In this document: positions 34,226 through 42,502 of the stretch, piece after piece
Layout: the number at the start of each line of letters is the position of its first letter
How positions within the stretch are numbered: position 1 is the first letter of the stretch
Assembly (NCBI RefSeq): GCF_030652235.1
Contig: NZ_JAUSBA010000027.1
Coordinates: forward strand, 1 to 64,000
From: Cypionkella sp.
Lineage (GTDB): Bacteria; Pseudomonadota; Alphaproteobacteria; Rhodobacterales; Rhodobacteraceae
DNA: 64,000 nt
Reading direction: 5' to 3'
Program-made: the position numbers and the translations under genes
The notes under the pieces: model-generated
Seen by the model: only the letters and a program-made list of their open reading frames with translations
Database searches by the model: none
What the model was told of the DNA's origin: nothing

Positions 34226-34618
34226 CTATTCGATCCGCATCTTGCAAGGCGCGCAGATTCGCGACCGCACAACGTCATCGCTCCAGAAGGAGCGCTGGCA
34301 CCGCATACAACAGCGCCACCCCACATGCCTGATGGCCCCTTCGCGTTGGGCGCGGCGAATGCTCATCTCCAAAGCCTCCAACTCGCCGTCACGGATACCC
34401 TGCATCCCCAGAGTTCTCGTGTCACTCAGCTTCCACCAGCGCCATCGATCCTGGTCGGTCGAGAACTCAACGCTCGGAAACGCTGCCTCCAAGCCCCGGA
34501 TCATGCGCTGGCCGGTGCGCAGATTGACGCCAAACTCGGCACAGACCTCAACAAGGGGCACGCCTTTATGGCGGGCAGCGGCTCTGTTGATGGCGTGGAT
34601 GCCCCCTCCTGACGGCAT
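34226..34618 (-). CDS. Truncated HTH (WYL-type) regulator fused to a zinc-ribbon-like tail
   Basis: A 130-residue frame. Residues 10-95 (GVPLVEVCAEFGVNLRTGQRMIRGLEAAFPSVEF through DGELEALEMSIRRAQREGA) resemble the N-terminal winged helix and linker of WYL-domain transcriptional regulators, which normally run to about 300 residues. Here the WYL domain is missing. The sequence ends with CCMRCQRSFWSDDVVRSRICAPCK, a CxxC/CxxC pattern like small phage- or plasmid-type zinc ribbons. It may be a real fusion or a truncated gene read into another remnant. It stands among IS debris, so loss of function is likely. Confidence 0.5.
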   Translation of the reverse strand: MPSGGGIHAINRAAARHKGVPLVEVCAEFGVNLRTGQRMIRGLEAAFPSVEFSTDQDRWRWWKLSDTRTLGMQGIRDGELEALEMSIRRAQREGAIRHVGWRCCMRCQRSFWSDDVVRSRICAPCKMRIE

Positions 34619-34682
34619 CGCAAAGTGCCAATGTGATGAGTGTTGAAGCCATCACAGAAGAAGAGGACATCCATGAATGATG

Positions 34683-35110
34683 CAGCGTAAACCGAAGATG
34701 TTGGCAGCCATAGCACTGGCCAACAAGATGGCCCGGCAAATCTGGGCGATGCTTGCAAGGCTGCGCGACCCGTTTTCCCTACGAGCGTTGGAAGATCAGC
34801 GGCAAACCAAGCTGCTCCAAACAGCTTGGGAGAAAAGTGGTGAAGCCTATGGATACCCCAAACTGCATGATGGTCTGTGCGACATCGGCGAAGACATCAG
34901 CCCCAACCGGGCTTGGCGTTTGGCGCGGCTGGCGGGCATAAGGGTCCAAATCGGTTACAAAAAGAAGCCCGGTTCTTATGGTGGCTGCGCCGCTGTCGTG
35001 GCGGACAATACTCTAAACCGGGAGTTCGATGTCCCCTCTCGTTGATTGCAAGCAATCAACTGCCGGGCAACGGATGCACCGGACCAGTTCTGGGTCTCTG
35101 AGTGTCGCTG
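34683..35110 (+). pseudogene. Composite transposase remnant (IS110-family end joined to IS3-family orfB fragment)
   Basis: The first part (QRKPKMLAAIALANKMARQIWAML) matches the C-terminal end of IS110/IS1111-type transposases. It runs in frame into EDQRQTKLLQTAWEKSGEAYGYPKLHDGL and NRAWRLARLAGIRVQIGYKKKPGSYGG, the front part of an IS3-family orfB (IS2/IS407-like) transposase. The frame stops after NREFDVPSR. The next expected block (DAPDQFWVS) appears in another frame near 35071-35100, showing a frameshift or small indel, and the DDE core is absent. Both elements are decayed. Confidence 0.75.
35041..35060. repeat. 9-bp inverted repeat at the IS3 remnant break
   Basis: GTTGATTGC and GCAATCAAC flank two A residues exactly where the IS3-like frame is broken. 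It may be the scar of an insertion or excision. 35061-35294 otherwise holds only remnant sequence and the 3' flank of the LysR gene. Confidence 0.4.
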
Positions 35111-35294
35111 ATCTTCGCGTCTCTTTGAGCTGAACTGATCACGATTTGGGGCCAAATGAAATCCAAACCCTTAAATCACAGGCGACAACAGCGCTATGCG
35201 ACCATGTTTGGCCAGAGTAGAGTTTGCTTGGCCAGATTTGGCGATCAGTGACCCTGCAAGACGAAGCTGCCGCTTGCTCAAAAGGCCGATGACG

Positions 35295-36251
35295 TTATGC
35301 CGCTGACCTATCCAGCACGCGAATTCCGCGTAGAGCCAGCTGCTCCAGCACCGTCGATTGATAGCTCGCAACAGCCGCGCGCAACCAGTGTTCAAAACGG
35401 TTTGCAGCCTTTGACCTGACACTGCTCGGCGACGAAAACAGGGAATATGTTTGCGTGCTGATCAAACCCGCATCGAACGGCACAATCAGTTCGCCCAGAC
35501 GGATCAGCGGCAATGTCAGAAAGCTGTCCCCCATCGCCAGCCCGCCGCCAGAGGTTGCAACCGAAATGCTCAGCGTCGTTTCGTTGAACAGGGTCCTGTG
35601 CAGGCGCGCGCCTCCCGGATCAAATCCTGAATACGCGCACCATTCTTCCCAGACGTCATAGTTGTTGTCGATGAAATACGGGGCTTGTGCGACGCACTGA
35701 CCGGGCTGCAAAAACCGGTCGGCAAAGCCTTGTGTGCAAACTGGCATGTCAATCCACCGGCACAGTTCGCTTTCCATCAGCAGACCCGACGGATGTTCGC
35801 CATGCATCCCATAGAAGATGCGAAAATCGAAATCCTCGTCATGGCGAAAACTGCCATTCTTTTCGGCGGTTATTTCAACCGAAATGCCCGGATTGGCCAC
35901 CAGAAATGACCCTACCTGCCCCGCCAGCCAGCCCGAGGCGAAATCGCGGCAGACCAGAACCCGCACGCGCTGGCCCTGACCTGACCGCCGGACGACGCTT
36001 TCGGTTGTGGAAGAGATCAGATCAAACGCCTGTTTCAAGCCGTGACATAGCTCTTGCCCGGCGTCTGTCAGCCGGATTCTGTTGCCGGTGCGTTCAAACA
36101 GCGCGCAGCCAAGGTCCTGCTCCAGCAAGGCAAGCTGCTTGCTGATTGCAGGGCGGGTGACGTGCAACTCTGTTGCGGCCGCCGAAACGCTGCCGGTGCG
36201 CGCCACGGCGTCACAGGCCCGCAAGGCGGTAAGGGATCGCCATTTCCGCAT
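35295..36251 (-). CDS. LysR-family transcriptional regulator (GcvA-like)
   Basis: A 318-residue protein from ATG 36251 (MRKWRSLTALRACDAVARTGSVSAAATELHVTRPAISKQL), a standard LTTR winged helix, followed by a periplasmic-binding-protein-like effector domain (RVRVLVCRDFASGWLAGQVGSFL onward). A longer upstream frame crosses the promoter. It is divergent from the cupin/GMC/ABC/flavoprotein operon, with a T-N11-A palindrome in between, and is the likely regulator of that operon. The inducer is unknown. Confidence 0.87.
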   Translation of the reverse strand: MRKWRSLTALRACDAVARTGSVSAAATELHVTRPAISKQLALLEQDLGCALFERTGNRIRLTDAGQELCHGLKQAFDLISSTTESVVRRSGQGQRVRVLVCRDFASGWLAGQVGSFLVANPGISVEITAEKNGSFRHDEDFDFRIFYGMHGEHPSGLLMESELCRWIDMPVCTQGFADRFLQPGQCVAQAPYFIDNNYDVWEEWCAYSGFDPGGARLHRTLFNETTLSISVATSGGGLAMGDSFLTLPLIRLGELIVPFDAGLISTQTYSLFSSPSSVRSKAANRFEHWLRAAVASYQSTVLEQLALRGIRVLDRSAA

Positions 36252-36267
36252 TCTGCCACCTCTGGAA

Positions 36268-36280
36268 TAACCTGAGGTTA
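36268..36280. promoter_or_regulatory. LysR-type operator (T-N11-A palindrome)
   Basis: TAACCTGAGGTTA is a perfect inverted repeat (6-bp arms, 1-base centre) of the T-N11-A form bound by LysR regulators. It lies 17 bases upstream of the LysR start and about 110 bases upstream of the divergent operon. The cupin gene has AAGGAG six bases before its ATG region. Confidence 0.6.
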
Positions 36281-36390
36281 CGCTGACTGAAATCTTGTCA
36301 CTTGTCACCCTTGATCGCCGACCCGCATAGTTCCGCGGCACTGCCTTTTGGCAGATACCGCAGGGCTTTGCCTGTAAAAGGAGACTTCGC

Positions 36391-36750
36391 ATGGTTGTTC
36401 CGATCCGGTTTTCATCATCAGGGCCAACAGGTTGGGGTGCTTTGGCCGACGTGCCGCTGGATCACGCAGAACTTTTGGCTGGCCTGCCACTGGGTCAGGA
36501 TTTCAGCTATTTTCAGCGCCCCGAGGCAAAACTTCGCGCCGGAATCTGGCGATCTACCGCTTATACCGAACACTACGAAAACTATCCTTGTGATGAATTC
36601 ATGATCGTTCTGGAAGGTGAAGTGACGCTGGAGAATGACGAAATCTGCGAAACTTACCGCAAGGGCGATGCTTTTTTGGTTCCGAAAGGCTTCAAGGGCA
36701 TCTGGCGGCAGCCTGTGGCGATGTTGAAATTCTATGTGATCGTCGAATGA
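36391..36750 (+). CDS. Cupin_3/DUF861 (EutQ-like) cupin
   Basis: A 119-residue single-domain cupin. The diagnostic stretch is WRSTAYTEHYENYPCDEFMIVLEGEVTLENDE followed by YRKGDAFLVPKGFKGIWRQP. The DUF861 group has an incomplete set of metal ligands and often accompanies amine or amino-acid catabolic operons. It is the first gene of the operon. Its stop overlaps the GMC dehydrogenase ATG (ATGA). A sensing or accessory role is inferred. Confidence 0.8.
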   Translation: MVVPIRFSSSGPTGWGALADVPLDHAELLAGLPLGQDFSYFQRPEAKLRAGIWRSTAYTEHYENYPCDEFMIVLEGEVTLENDEICETYRKGDAFLVPKGFKGIWRQPVAMLKFYVIVE

Positions 36751-38519
36751 CACAGCGTCAGGCTGAACCTGCGTTGCGCGATGAGGGCAGCTACGATTAC
36801 GTCATCATTGGGGCCGGATCGGCGGGCTGTGTTTTGGCCAATCGGTTGGGGGAAGACCCCAAGGTGCGTATTCTGGTGCTGGAGGCTGGCGGCAACGACC
36901 GCGCCACGATCGTGGCCATGCCCTCGGCGCTGTCAATCCCGATGAACACCACCCGGTTTAACTGGGGCATGACCACCGAACCCGAGCCAGGTCTGGACGG
37001 GCGGGTGATGAACCTGCCGCGCGGCAAGGGGCTCGGCGGGTCGTCCTCGATCAATGGCATGTGTTGGGTGCGCGGCAATCCGATGGACTATGAGCTGTGG
37101 GAAGCTTTGGGTGCCGACGGCTGGCGATGGTCCAACGTGCTGCCGTATTTTCAGCGGCTGGAAGATGTGCAAGGCGGTGGGCCGTTGCGGGGCACCGATG
37201 GGCCGATCAAAGTGACGCGTGGCCGGGAAACCAACCCACTTTACCACGCGTTTGTGCAGGCCGGGGTGCAGGCAGGCTATGCGCAAAGCCCGAACATGAA
37301 CCAACGCCAGCACGAAGGCTTTGGCCCGATGGAGATGAACGTCGGCGGTGGTGCGCGCTGCAGCGCCGCCGTGGCCTATCTGCGCCCCGCGATGGCGCGC
37401 GGCAATGTGCGGGTGATCACAAAAGCACTGGTGGACAAGATCGAATTTGCAGGCCGCCGGGCCACGGCGGTGGTGTTTGCGGTCAACGGTCAGGCTTGCC
37501 GGGCGCGTGCTGGGCGGGAGGTTATTCTGTCTGCCGGCGCGATCATGTCGCCGGTGATCCTGAAACGCTCGGGTGTGGGGCCATCTGCCGAATTGCGAGA
37601 GCACGGCATTACGGTGCGGCACGACAGCCCGGGGGTGGGCGAAAACCTGATGGATCATCTTGAGGTCTATATCCAACAGGAATGTACCCAGCCGATCAGC
37701 CTTTATCCAGCGATCAGTTTGCTGGGCAAAGCGCGGATCGGTGTGGAATGGCTGCTGACCCATCGCGGCTTGGGCGCCACCAACCATTTTGAAAGCGGTG
37801 GCCATATCCGCAGTCGCGCCGGAATTGTTTACCCCGATATTCAATATCACTTTTTGCCGCTGGCGATTTCCTATGATGGCAAATCGGCGGTGCGCGGCCA
37901 CGGCTATCAGGTGCATGTTGGCACCAAACGCTCAAAAAGCCGCGGTTGGGTGCGGCTGCGCGATGCAAGGCCGCAAAGCCTGCCGCGGGTGCGGTTCAAC
38001 TACATGACACATCCGGACGACTGGCTGGACTACCGCGCCTGCATCCGCCTGACGCGGGAGATTTTCGCACAGACCGCCATGGCCCCCTATCGCGGGGCAG
38101 AGCTGGCTCCGGGGGCCGATGTGACCACCGACGAGGCGTTGGATGCGTTTTTGAAGCGTAAACTGGAAAGCGCCTATCATCCCAGCGGCACTTGCCGGAT
38201 GGGCACCGATGCGGCAGCAGTCACCCACCCTGATGGCCGGGTGCATGGGTTGGAGGCGCTGCGGGTGGTTGATGCCTCGGTCATGCCGCAGGCCACCGCG
38301 GGCGATCTGAACGCGCCAACCTTGGTGATAGCCGAACGGATGGCCGATCTGATCCGGGGTCGCCACCTGCCTGTGGCCACCGATGCCCCGCTTTTGGCCG
38401 CGCAAGACTGGGCCACCGCTCAGCGGTCGCCGCACATCCTGCAGGATTATTCCAACGACCGTGCCGCCTTGCGCGACGTTTTGCTGGCCAACGCACGGGG
38501 CACGGCGCTGCCAACCTGA
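36747..38519 (+). CDS. GMC-family flavin dehydrogenase (choline dehydrogenase-like)
   Basis: A 590-residue FAD enzyme. The N-terminal FAD loop is YVIIGAGSAGCVLANRL, GMC signature 1 is GKGLGGSSSINGMCWVRG, and signature 2 is SAGAIMSPVILKRSGVG. The C-terminal catalytic His region is AYHPSGTCRMG with DASVMPQATAGDLNAPTLVIAERMAD. It is about 30-40 residues longer at the C-terminus than typical BetA. It oxidises a primary alcohol, possibly choline or a related amino alcohol. Together with the polyamine/betaine-type transporter and the TMADH-like enzyme downstream it suggests stepwise oxidation of a methylated amine. Substrate not determined. Confidence 0.87.
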   Translation: MTQRQAEPALRDEGSYDYVIIGAGSAGCVLANRLGEDPKVRILVLEAGGNDRATIVAMPSALSIPMNTTRFNWGMTTEPEPGLDGRVMNLPRGKGLGGSSSINGMCWVRGNPMDYELWEALGADGWRWSNVLPYFQRLEDVQGGGPLRGTDGPIKVTRGRETNPLYHAFVQAGVQAGYAQSPNMNQRQHEGFGPMEMNVGGGARCSAAVAYLRPAMARGNVRVITKALVDKIEFAGRRATAVVFAVNGQACRARAGREVILSAGAIMSPVILKRSGVGPSAELREHGITVRHDSPGVGENLMDHLEVYIQQECTQPISLYPAISLLGKARIGVEWLLTHRGLGATNHFESGGHIRSRAGIVYPDIQYHFLPLAISYDGKSAVRGHGYQVHVGTKRSKSRGWVRLRDARPQSLPRVRFNYMTHPDDWLDYRACIRLTREIFAQTAMAPYRGAELAPGADVTTDEALDAFLKRKLESAYHPSGTCRMGTDAAAVTHPDGRVHGLEALRVVDASVMPQATAGDLNAPTLVIAERMADLIRGRHLPVATDAPLLAAQDWATAQRSPHILQDYSNDRAALRDVLLANARGTALPT

Positions 38520-38558
38520 CACGCGCCCGCCTTCGCAACCCACAGCAAAGAGCCAAAG

Positions 38559-39692
38559 ATGAGCCGTATCCGCCAGGACCAATCCTTGAACCGTCGCCGC
38601 TTGCTGCAATATACTGCGGCAGGCGTCGGCCTGTTGGCGATGCCCGCAATCATCGGCAGAGCCGCGCTTGCCACCGCACAAACCAGCTTTGCCGGTGAAA
38701 GCCTGATCGTTGTGCCGTGGTCGGGCAATTATGAACTGGTGTTCAAGGAAACCGTGATTGACCCGTTCAACGCGCAATACGGCACCAAGGTTGAAAGCGT
38801 TGGCGGCTGGGATCAAATGGTGCCGCAGATCATTGCAGCCCCGGCCGACAATCCCCCATTCGATATCACCGTGACCGAGGAATTCATCGCAGGCCAGGGC
38901 CAGTCCGAAGGGCTGTGGGCCAAGGCTGATCGCGCTTCGATTCCCAATCTTGACGCGGTCTATCCGTATTTCGCCGAAACCCGGCCTGGCTATGAAAGCT
39001 GGGGCGTGCCATTTGCCGGGGGCACGTCGATGCTGATTGTGCGCAAACGCCTGGAAATTGCACCTGATACCTGGGGCGTGCTGTGGGATGACCGGCTTGC
39101 AGGCAAGGTCACGGCGGATGGGTCATCGTGGTGGTGGTCGCTTTCGGTTCCGGCCGCGATGAGCACGGCACATCCGGGCCTTGATGAAATGTACGCACTC
39201 GCCACTGCCGAGCCGTTGTTTGCCAAGATGGGTCAGTTGAAAGTCGCGCGCTGGTACATGACCGGCGCCGAACAGGCCAACCTTCTCAACCAAAAAGAGG
39301 CGGATGCGGCGCTGACTTATTCCTCGGATGCGCTTGGTTTTCTGACCGATAGCCCCGATGAATATGTCGCTGGCGTGCCGAAAGAGGGCACTTCGGCTTG
39401 GACCGACTGGTTCATCAAGGTGCGCGGCACCCGGCACAACGATCTGGCGGATTTCTTTTTGAACTATCTGCTGGAAAAAGAAACGCAGGGCCGGTTCCTT
39501 GCAAAGTCCATGGTGTTCATGTCGCGCAAGGACGTGACGGTGCCGCCGCATTGGACTGGCTATCCGCAATCAAACGCCGATTTCCACAAGATGTTCCAAC
39601 TGATCACCATTGATGGCTGGGCCAAGATCAACGCCAATTATCAGGCCTTCGATGATCGGATGAAACAAACCATCACCCGCTCGGCGGGCTGA
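38559..39692 (+). CDS. PotD/PotF-type ABC substrate-binding protein
   Basis: A 377-residue periplasmic protein with a Tat-like signal (NRRRLLQYTAAGVGLLAMP) and the PotD-type start FAGESLIVVPWSGNYELVFKETVIDPFN. Such proteins bind polyamines, betaines or other cationic amines. It follows the GMC gene by 39 bases. A strong hairpin separates it from the ATPase gene, a common way to keep binding protein in excess. The ligand cannot be named from sequence. Confidence 0.85.
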   Translation: MSRIRQDQSLNRRRLLQYTAAGVGLLAMPAIIGRAALATAQTSFAGESLIVVPWSGNYELVFKETVIDPFNAQYGTKVESVGGWDQMVPQIIAAPADNPPFDITVTEEFIAGQGQSEGLWAKADRASIPNLDAVYPYFAETRPGYESWGVPFAGGTSMLIVRKRLEIAPDTWGVLWDDRLAGKVTADGSSWWWSLSVPAAMSTAHPGLDEMYALATAEPLFAKMGQLKVARWYMTGAEQANLLNQKEADAALTYSSDALGFLTDSPDEYVAGVPKEGTSAWTDWFIKVRGTRHNDLADFFLNYLLEKETQGRFLAKSMVFMSRKDVTVPPHWTGYPQSNADFHKMFQLITIDGWAKINANYQAFDDRMKQTITRSAG

Positions 39693-39698
39693 ACCGAA

Positions 39699-39724
39699 AC
39701 GGCGGCATCCGCAGATGCCGCCGT
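39699..39724 (+). terminator. Intra-operon attenuator hairpin after the binding-protein gene
   Basis: ACGGCGGCATC (39699-39709) and GATGCCGCCGT (39714-39724) form an 11-bp perfect stem with a CGCA loop, followed by CCGCTTTTG. It lies 6 bases past the binding-protein stop and 29 bases before the ATPase start. It probably causes partial termination or protects the upstream mRNA. Confidence 0.72.
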
Positions 39725-39752
39725 CCGCTTTTGAAATCAAGAAAGTTGCCCC

Positions 39753-40799
39753 GTGCCACAAACAGCCCTTGATCTGGATCACATCTGCCGAAACTACGGC
39801 CCGGTCGTGGCCGTGGATGACGTGTCGCTGACCGTGGCCAAGGGCGAATTCGTGACCCTGCTGGGGCCTTCGGGGGCTGGCAAAACCTCGACCTTGCGGT
39901 TGATTGGTGGGTTTGAAAGCATCGATTCAGGGGCTATCGGCCTCAACGGCGGGCGGGTGGATCATCTGCCGCCCTATCTGCGCGACACCGCGACGATTTT
40001 CCAATCCGGCGCGCTGTTTCCACACAAGACCGTGGCCGAAAACGTGGCGTTTGGCTTGCGGATGCGCCGGATTGCAAAGGCCGATATTGCGGTTCGTGTT
40101 GCCGAAGCGTTGGCAGTGGTGCGGCTGCAAGGGCTGGAAGACCGCTATCCCGACCAGCTTTCGGGTGGACAAAAGCAGCGGGTCGCGCTGGCGCGGTCTA
40201 TGGCTGTGCGGCCCGCGATCTTGTTGTTCGACGAGCCTTTGTCGGCGCTTGACCTATCATTGCGCCTGCAATTGCGCTCTGAAATCAAACGTCTGCATGA
40301 TGAAATCGGCTTTAGCGCAATCTACGTCACCCATGACCAAGGTGAGGCGATGGCGATGTCGGACCGCGTCGCGGTAATGCGCAGCGGCAAAATCGAACAG
40401 ACTGACTGCCCCGAAACCGTGTTCAACGCGGCGGCAAACGAGTTCATTCACACCTTTGTCGGGGAAACCTGTTGTCTGACATTCCGGATAGAGGGCGGAC
40501 GGGGAGTTGATCCAGCAACAGGTACTTTGGACCTGCATCTGGCGCAACCTTTGCCGGATGGCGCCTACAGGCTTTATTTGCGCCCCTCGCAGCCCAGCCT
40601 TGGACAGGCGGCGCAGGCCATGCCAAACCGCGTGATCGCACGGCTTGGCTTTGTCGCGTTTCTGGGTGAAAAATACCGCCACCATTTGATGGCAGGCCCC
40701 TGCGAGATTGTGGGTGACCAGCCGGGTGCCTTGACGGCAGAGTCGGGCGCAGACGCTCTGATCGGTTGGGATTCCAGCGCGATGCGGATATTCCAATGA
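39753..40799 (+). CDS. PotA-type ABC ATP-binding protein
   Basis: A 348-residue ATPase with a GTG start ([33 protein letters not shown]). Walker A is GPSGAGKTS, signature LSGGQKQR, Walker B ILLFDEP, switch His in VTHDQGEAM, and a C-terminal TOBE-like domain ([17 protein letters not shown]). It energises the two permeases that follow. The first permease ATG overlaps its stop. Confidence 0.88.
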   Translation: MPQTALDLDHICRNYGPVVAVDDVSLTVAKGEFVTLLGPSGAGKTSTLRLIGGFESIDSGAIGLNGGRVDHLPPYLRDTATIFQSGALFPHKTVAENVAFGLRMRRIAKADIAVRVAEALAVVRLQGLEDRYPDQLSGGQKQRVALARSMAVRPAILLFDEPLSALDLSLRLQLRSEIKRLHDEIGFSAIYVTHDQGEAMAMSDRVAVMRSGKIEQTDCPETVFNAAANEFIHTFVGETCCLTFRIEGGRGVDPATGTLDLHLAQPLPDGAYRLYLRPSQPSLGQAAQAMPNRVIARLGFVAFLGEKYRHHLMAGPCEIVGDQPGALTAESGADALIGWDSSAMRIFQ

Positions 40800-41659
40800 C
40801 TGGCCCAAAACGCAGCCGCCTTGCGCCTTGGCTGTTGCTGACCCCGGCGCAGATCCTTGCGGTGGTGTTTTTTGGTGTGCCCGCCCTTTACATGGCGCGG
40901 ATGAGCGTCAACGCCCACGCGCCGCAAAGCTATTTCACCCCCGGCTTCACCTTCGAGAACTATGCCCGCCTGACCCACGATCCGGTGATTGCGGGGGCAA
41001 TCTGGAACACGATCTGGCTGGCCTTGATCGGCTCGGCAGTGACGATTGTTCTGGCTTATGGCTTTGCGTTGATTGTCTGGCTGAAACCCGCGCGTTGGCG
41101 GCTTTGGTTTATCGGGCTGGCCTTGTTGCCGCTGTTGATTTCCGAAATCGCAATCATTTTCGGCTGGTGGATGGTGTTTCCAAGGAATGGGCTGCTGAGT
41201 GTCGCCCTGATGTCTTCGGGCCTGATCACCGACAAGATCAGCCTGACGTATACCGAGGGTGCGGCGTTGGTCGGGCAGGTCTACATCACCCTGCCCTATT
41301 GCTTTTTCATCCTGCTTTCCGTGTTCGATGGACTGGATCGCCGGGTTCTTGAGGCTGCGTTAGATTTGAGCGCGCCGCCCCTGACAACCCTTTACGAGGT
41401 TTTGTTGCCGCAAACGCGGGCCGGGTTGCTTGCGGCTTTCGCGCAAGCGTTCATCTGGACCATGGGTACCTACGCCACGCCGATGGCGTTGGGGCCAGAT
41501 ACGCTGTGGACGCTGGGATTTCTCATTCAGGCCCAGATGCTTGGCAAACACCATTGGCCGATGGCCGCCGCCCTGTCGATGGTGCTGGTGGTCGGGGTGG
41601 CGCTGGTGGTTCTGCTGACACGGTGGCTGCAACTGCAGCAAAGGTCGTTCCATGTCTGA
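40796..41659 (+). CDS. PotB-type ABC permease
   Basis: A 287-residue, six-helix inner-membrane protein starting at ATG 40796 (ATGA overlap with the ATPase gene). PAQILAVVFFGVPALYMARMSVN is the first helix and LDRRVLEAALDLSAPPLTTLYEVLLPQT the EAA coupling loop. It overlaps the next permease gene by 8 bases. Confidence 0.87.
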   Translation: MTGPKRSRLAPWLLLTPAQILAVVFFGVPALYMARMSVNAHAPQSYFTPGFTFENYARLTHDPVIAGAIWNTIWLALIGSAVTIVLAYGFALIVWLKPARWRLWFIGLALLPLLISEIAIIFGWWMVFPRNGLLSVALMSSGLITDKISLTYTEGAALVGQVYITLPYCFFILLSVFDGLDRRVLEAALDLSAPPLTTLYEVLLPQTRAGLLAAFAQAFIWTMGTYATPMALGPDTLWTLGFLIQAQMLGKHHWPMAAALSMVLVVGVALVVLLTRWLQLQQRSFHV

Positions 41660-42491
41660 CGCCCTGCGCGCACCCCGGATCGGACCGCGCTTGCTGCGGG
41701 CGATTGCGGCGGTTTTCACCCTCAGTCTTGTGGCCTATATCCTGATCCCGGTGCTGGTGACGCTGGCCATGTCGTTCAGTGGTGCGGCACAACTGCGGTT
41801 TCCCATCAGGTCATGGTCTTTGGGTTGGTACGCCGAGTTTGCGGCAAGCCCGCAATGGACCGGGGCATTGATCAATAGTCTGATCATCGCCACTGGCACG
41901 GCGGTGATGTCCAGCGTCGCCGGAGTGGCTGCGGCCTACGCCTACACGCGCTATACTTTGCGGTTCAGCACTTTGCTTTATGTGCTGTTGATGTTGCCGC
42001 TGTTCATGCCCGGCATCGTTCTGGGGTTGGGCGTGGCTTTGACCTTCAGCCGGTTCAGCATTGGCGGCTACAGCCTGTTGGGATCGCATCTGCTGGTGAT
42101 GATCGCGCATTCACTTTGGGCGATGCCGCTGGTGTTCCTGCTGATGGAGGCGGTGTTTCGGATGATTGACCGCCGGGTGATCGAGGCCGCGCAGGATCTG
42201 GGCTGCCCGCCGCTTCGCACATTCTTCGAGATCGAAGTGCCGATGATATCCACTGGTCTGATATCGTCGCTGTTGTTCGCCTTTGTCATCTCGTTGAACG
42301 AATTCGTCATGGTGCTGTTTTTGACCGACCGCGACACTCAAACCCTGCCGGTGTTGATGTGGCTTGGCCTGCGATCCGCAGCCACCCCACAGATTGCGGT
42401 GGCGTCGGTGGTGATTAGCCTGTCGGTCTTTGCATGCCTCAGCCTGATCATGGTTTGGTATGTCCGCCAATTGCGCAAAATCACCCGATGA
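41652..42491 (+). CDS. PotC-type ABC permease
   Basis: A 279-residue permease with helices beginning LLRAIAAVFTLSLVAYILIPVLVTLAMSFS and the EAA loop IDRRVIEAAQDLGCPPLRTFFEIEVPM. It is the partner of the PotB-type protein. The following flavoprotein gene starts at or just after its stop. Confidence 0.87.
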   Translation: MSDALRAPRIGPRLLRAIAAVFTLSLVAYILIPVLVTLAMSFSGAAQLRFPIRSWSLGWYAEFAASPQWTGALINSLIIATGTAVMSSVAGVAAAYAYTRYTLRFSTLLYVLLMLPLFMPGIVLGLGVALTFSRFSIGGYSLLGSHLLVMIAHSLWAMPLVFLLMEAVFRMIDRRVIEAAQDLGCPPLRTFFEIEVPMISTGLISSLLFAFVISLNEFVMVLFLTDRDTQTLPVLMWLGLRSAATPQIAVASVVISLSVFACLSLIMVWYVRQLRKITR

Positions 42492-42502
42492 AAGGCGTTG
42501 AT

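Noticed and set aside
34683-35110. Intact transposase
   Set aside because: Two different transposase families are joined, the catalytic DDE core is missing, and the IS3-like part is frameshifted.
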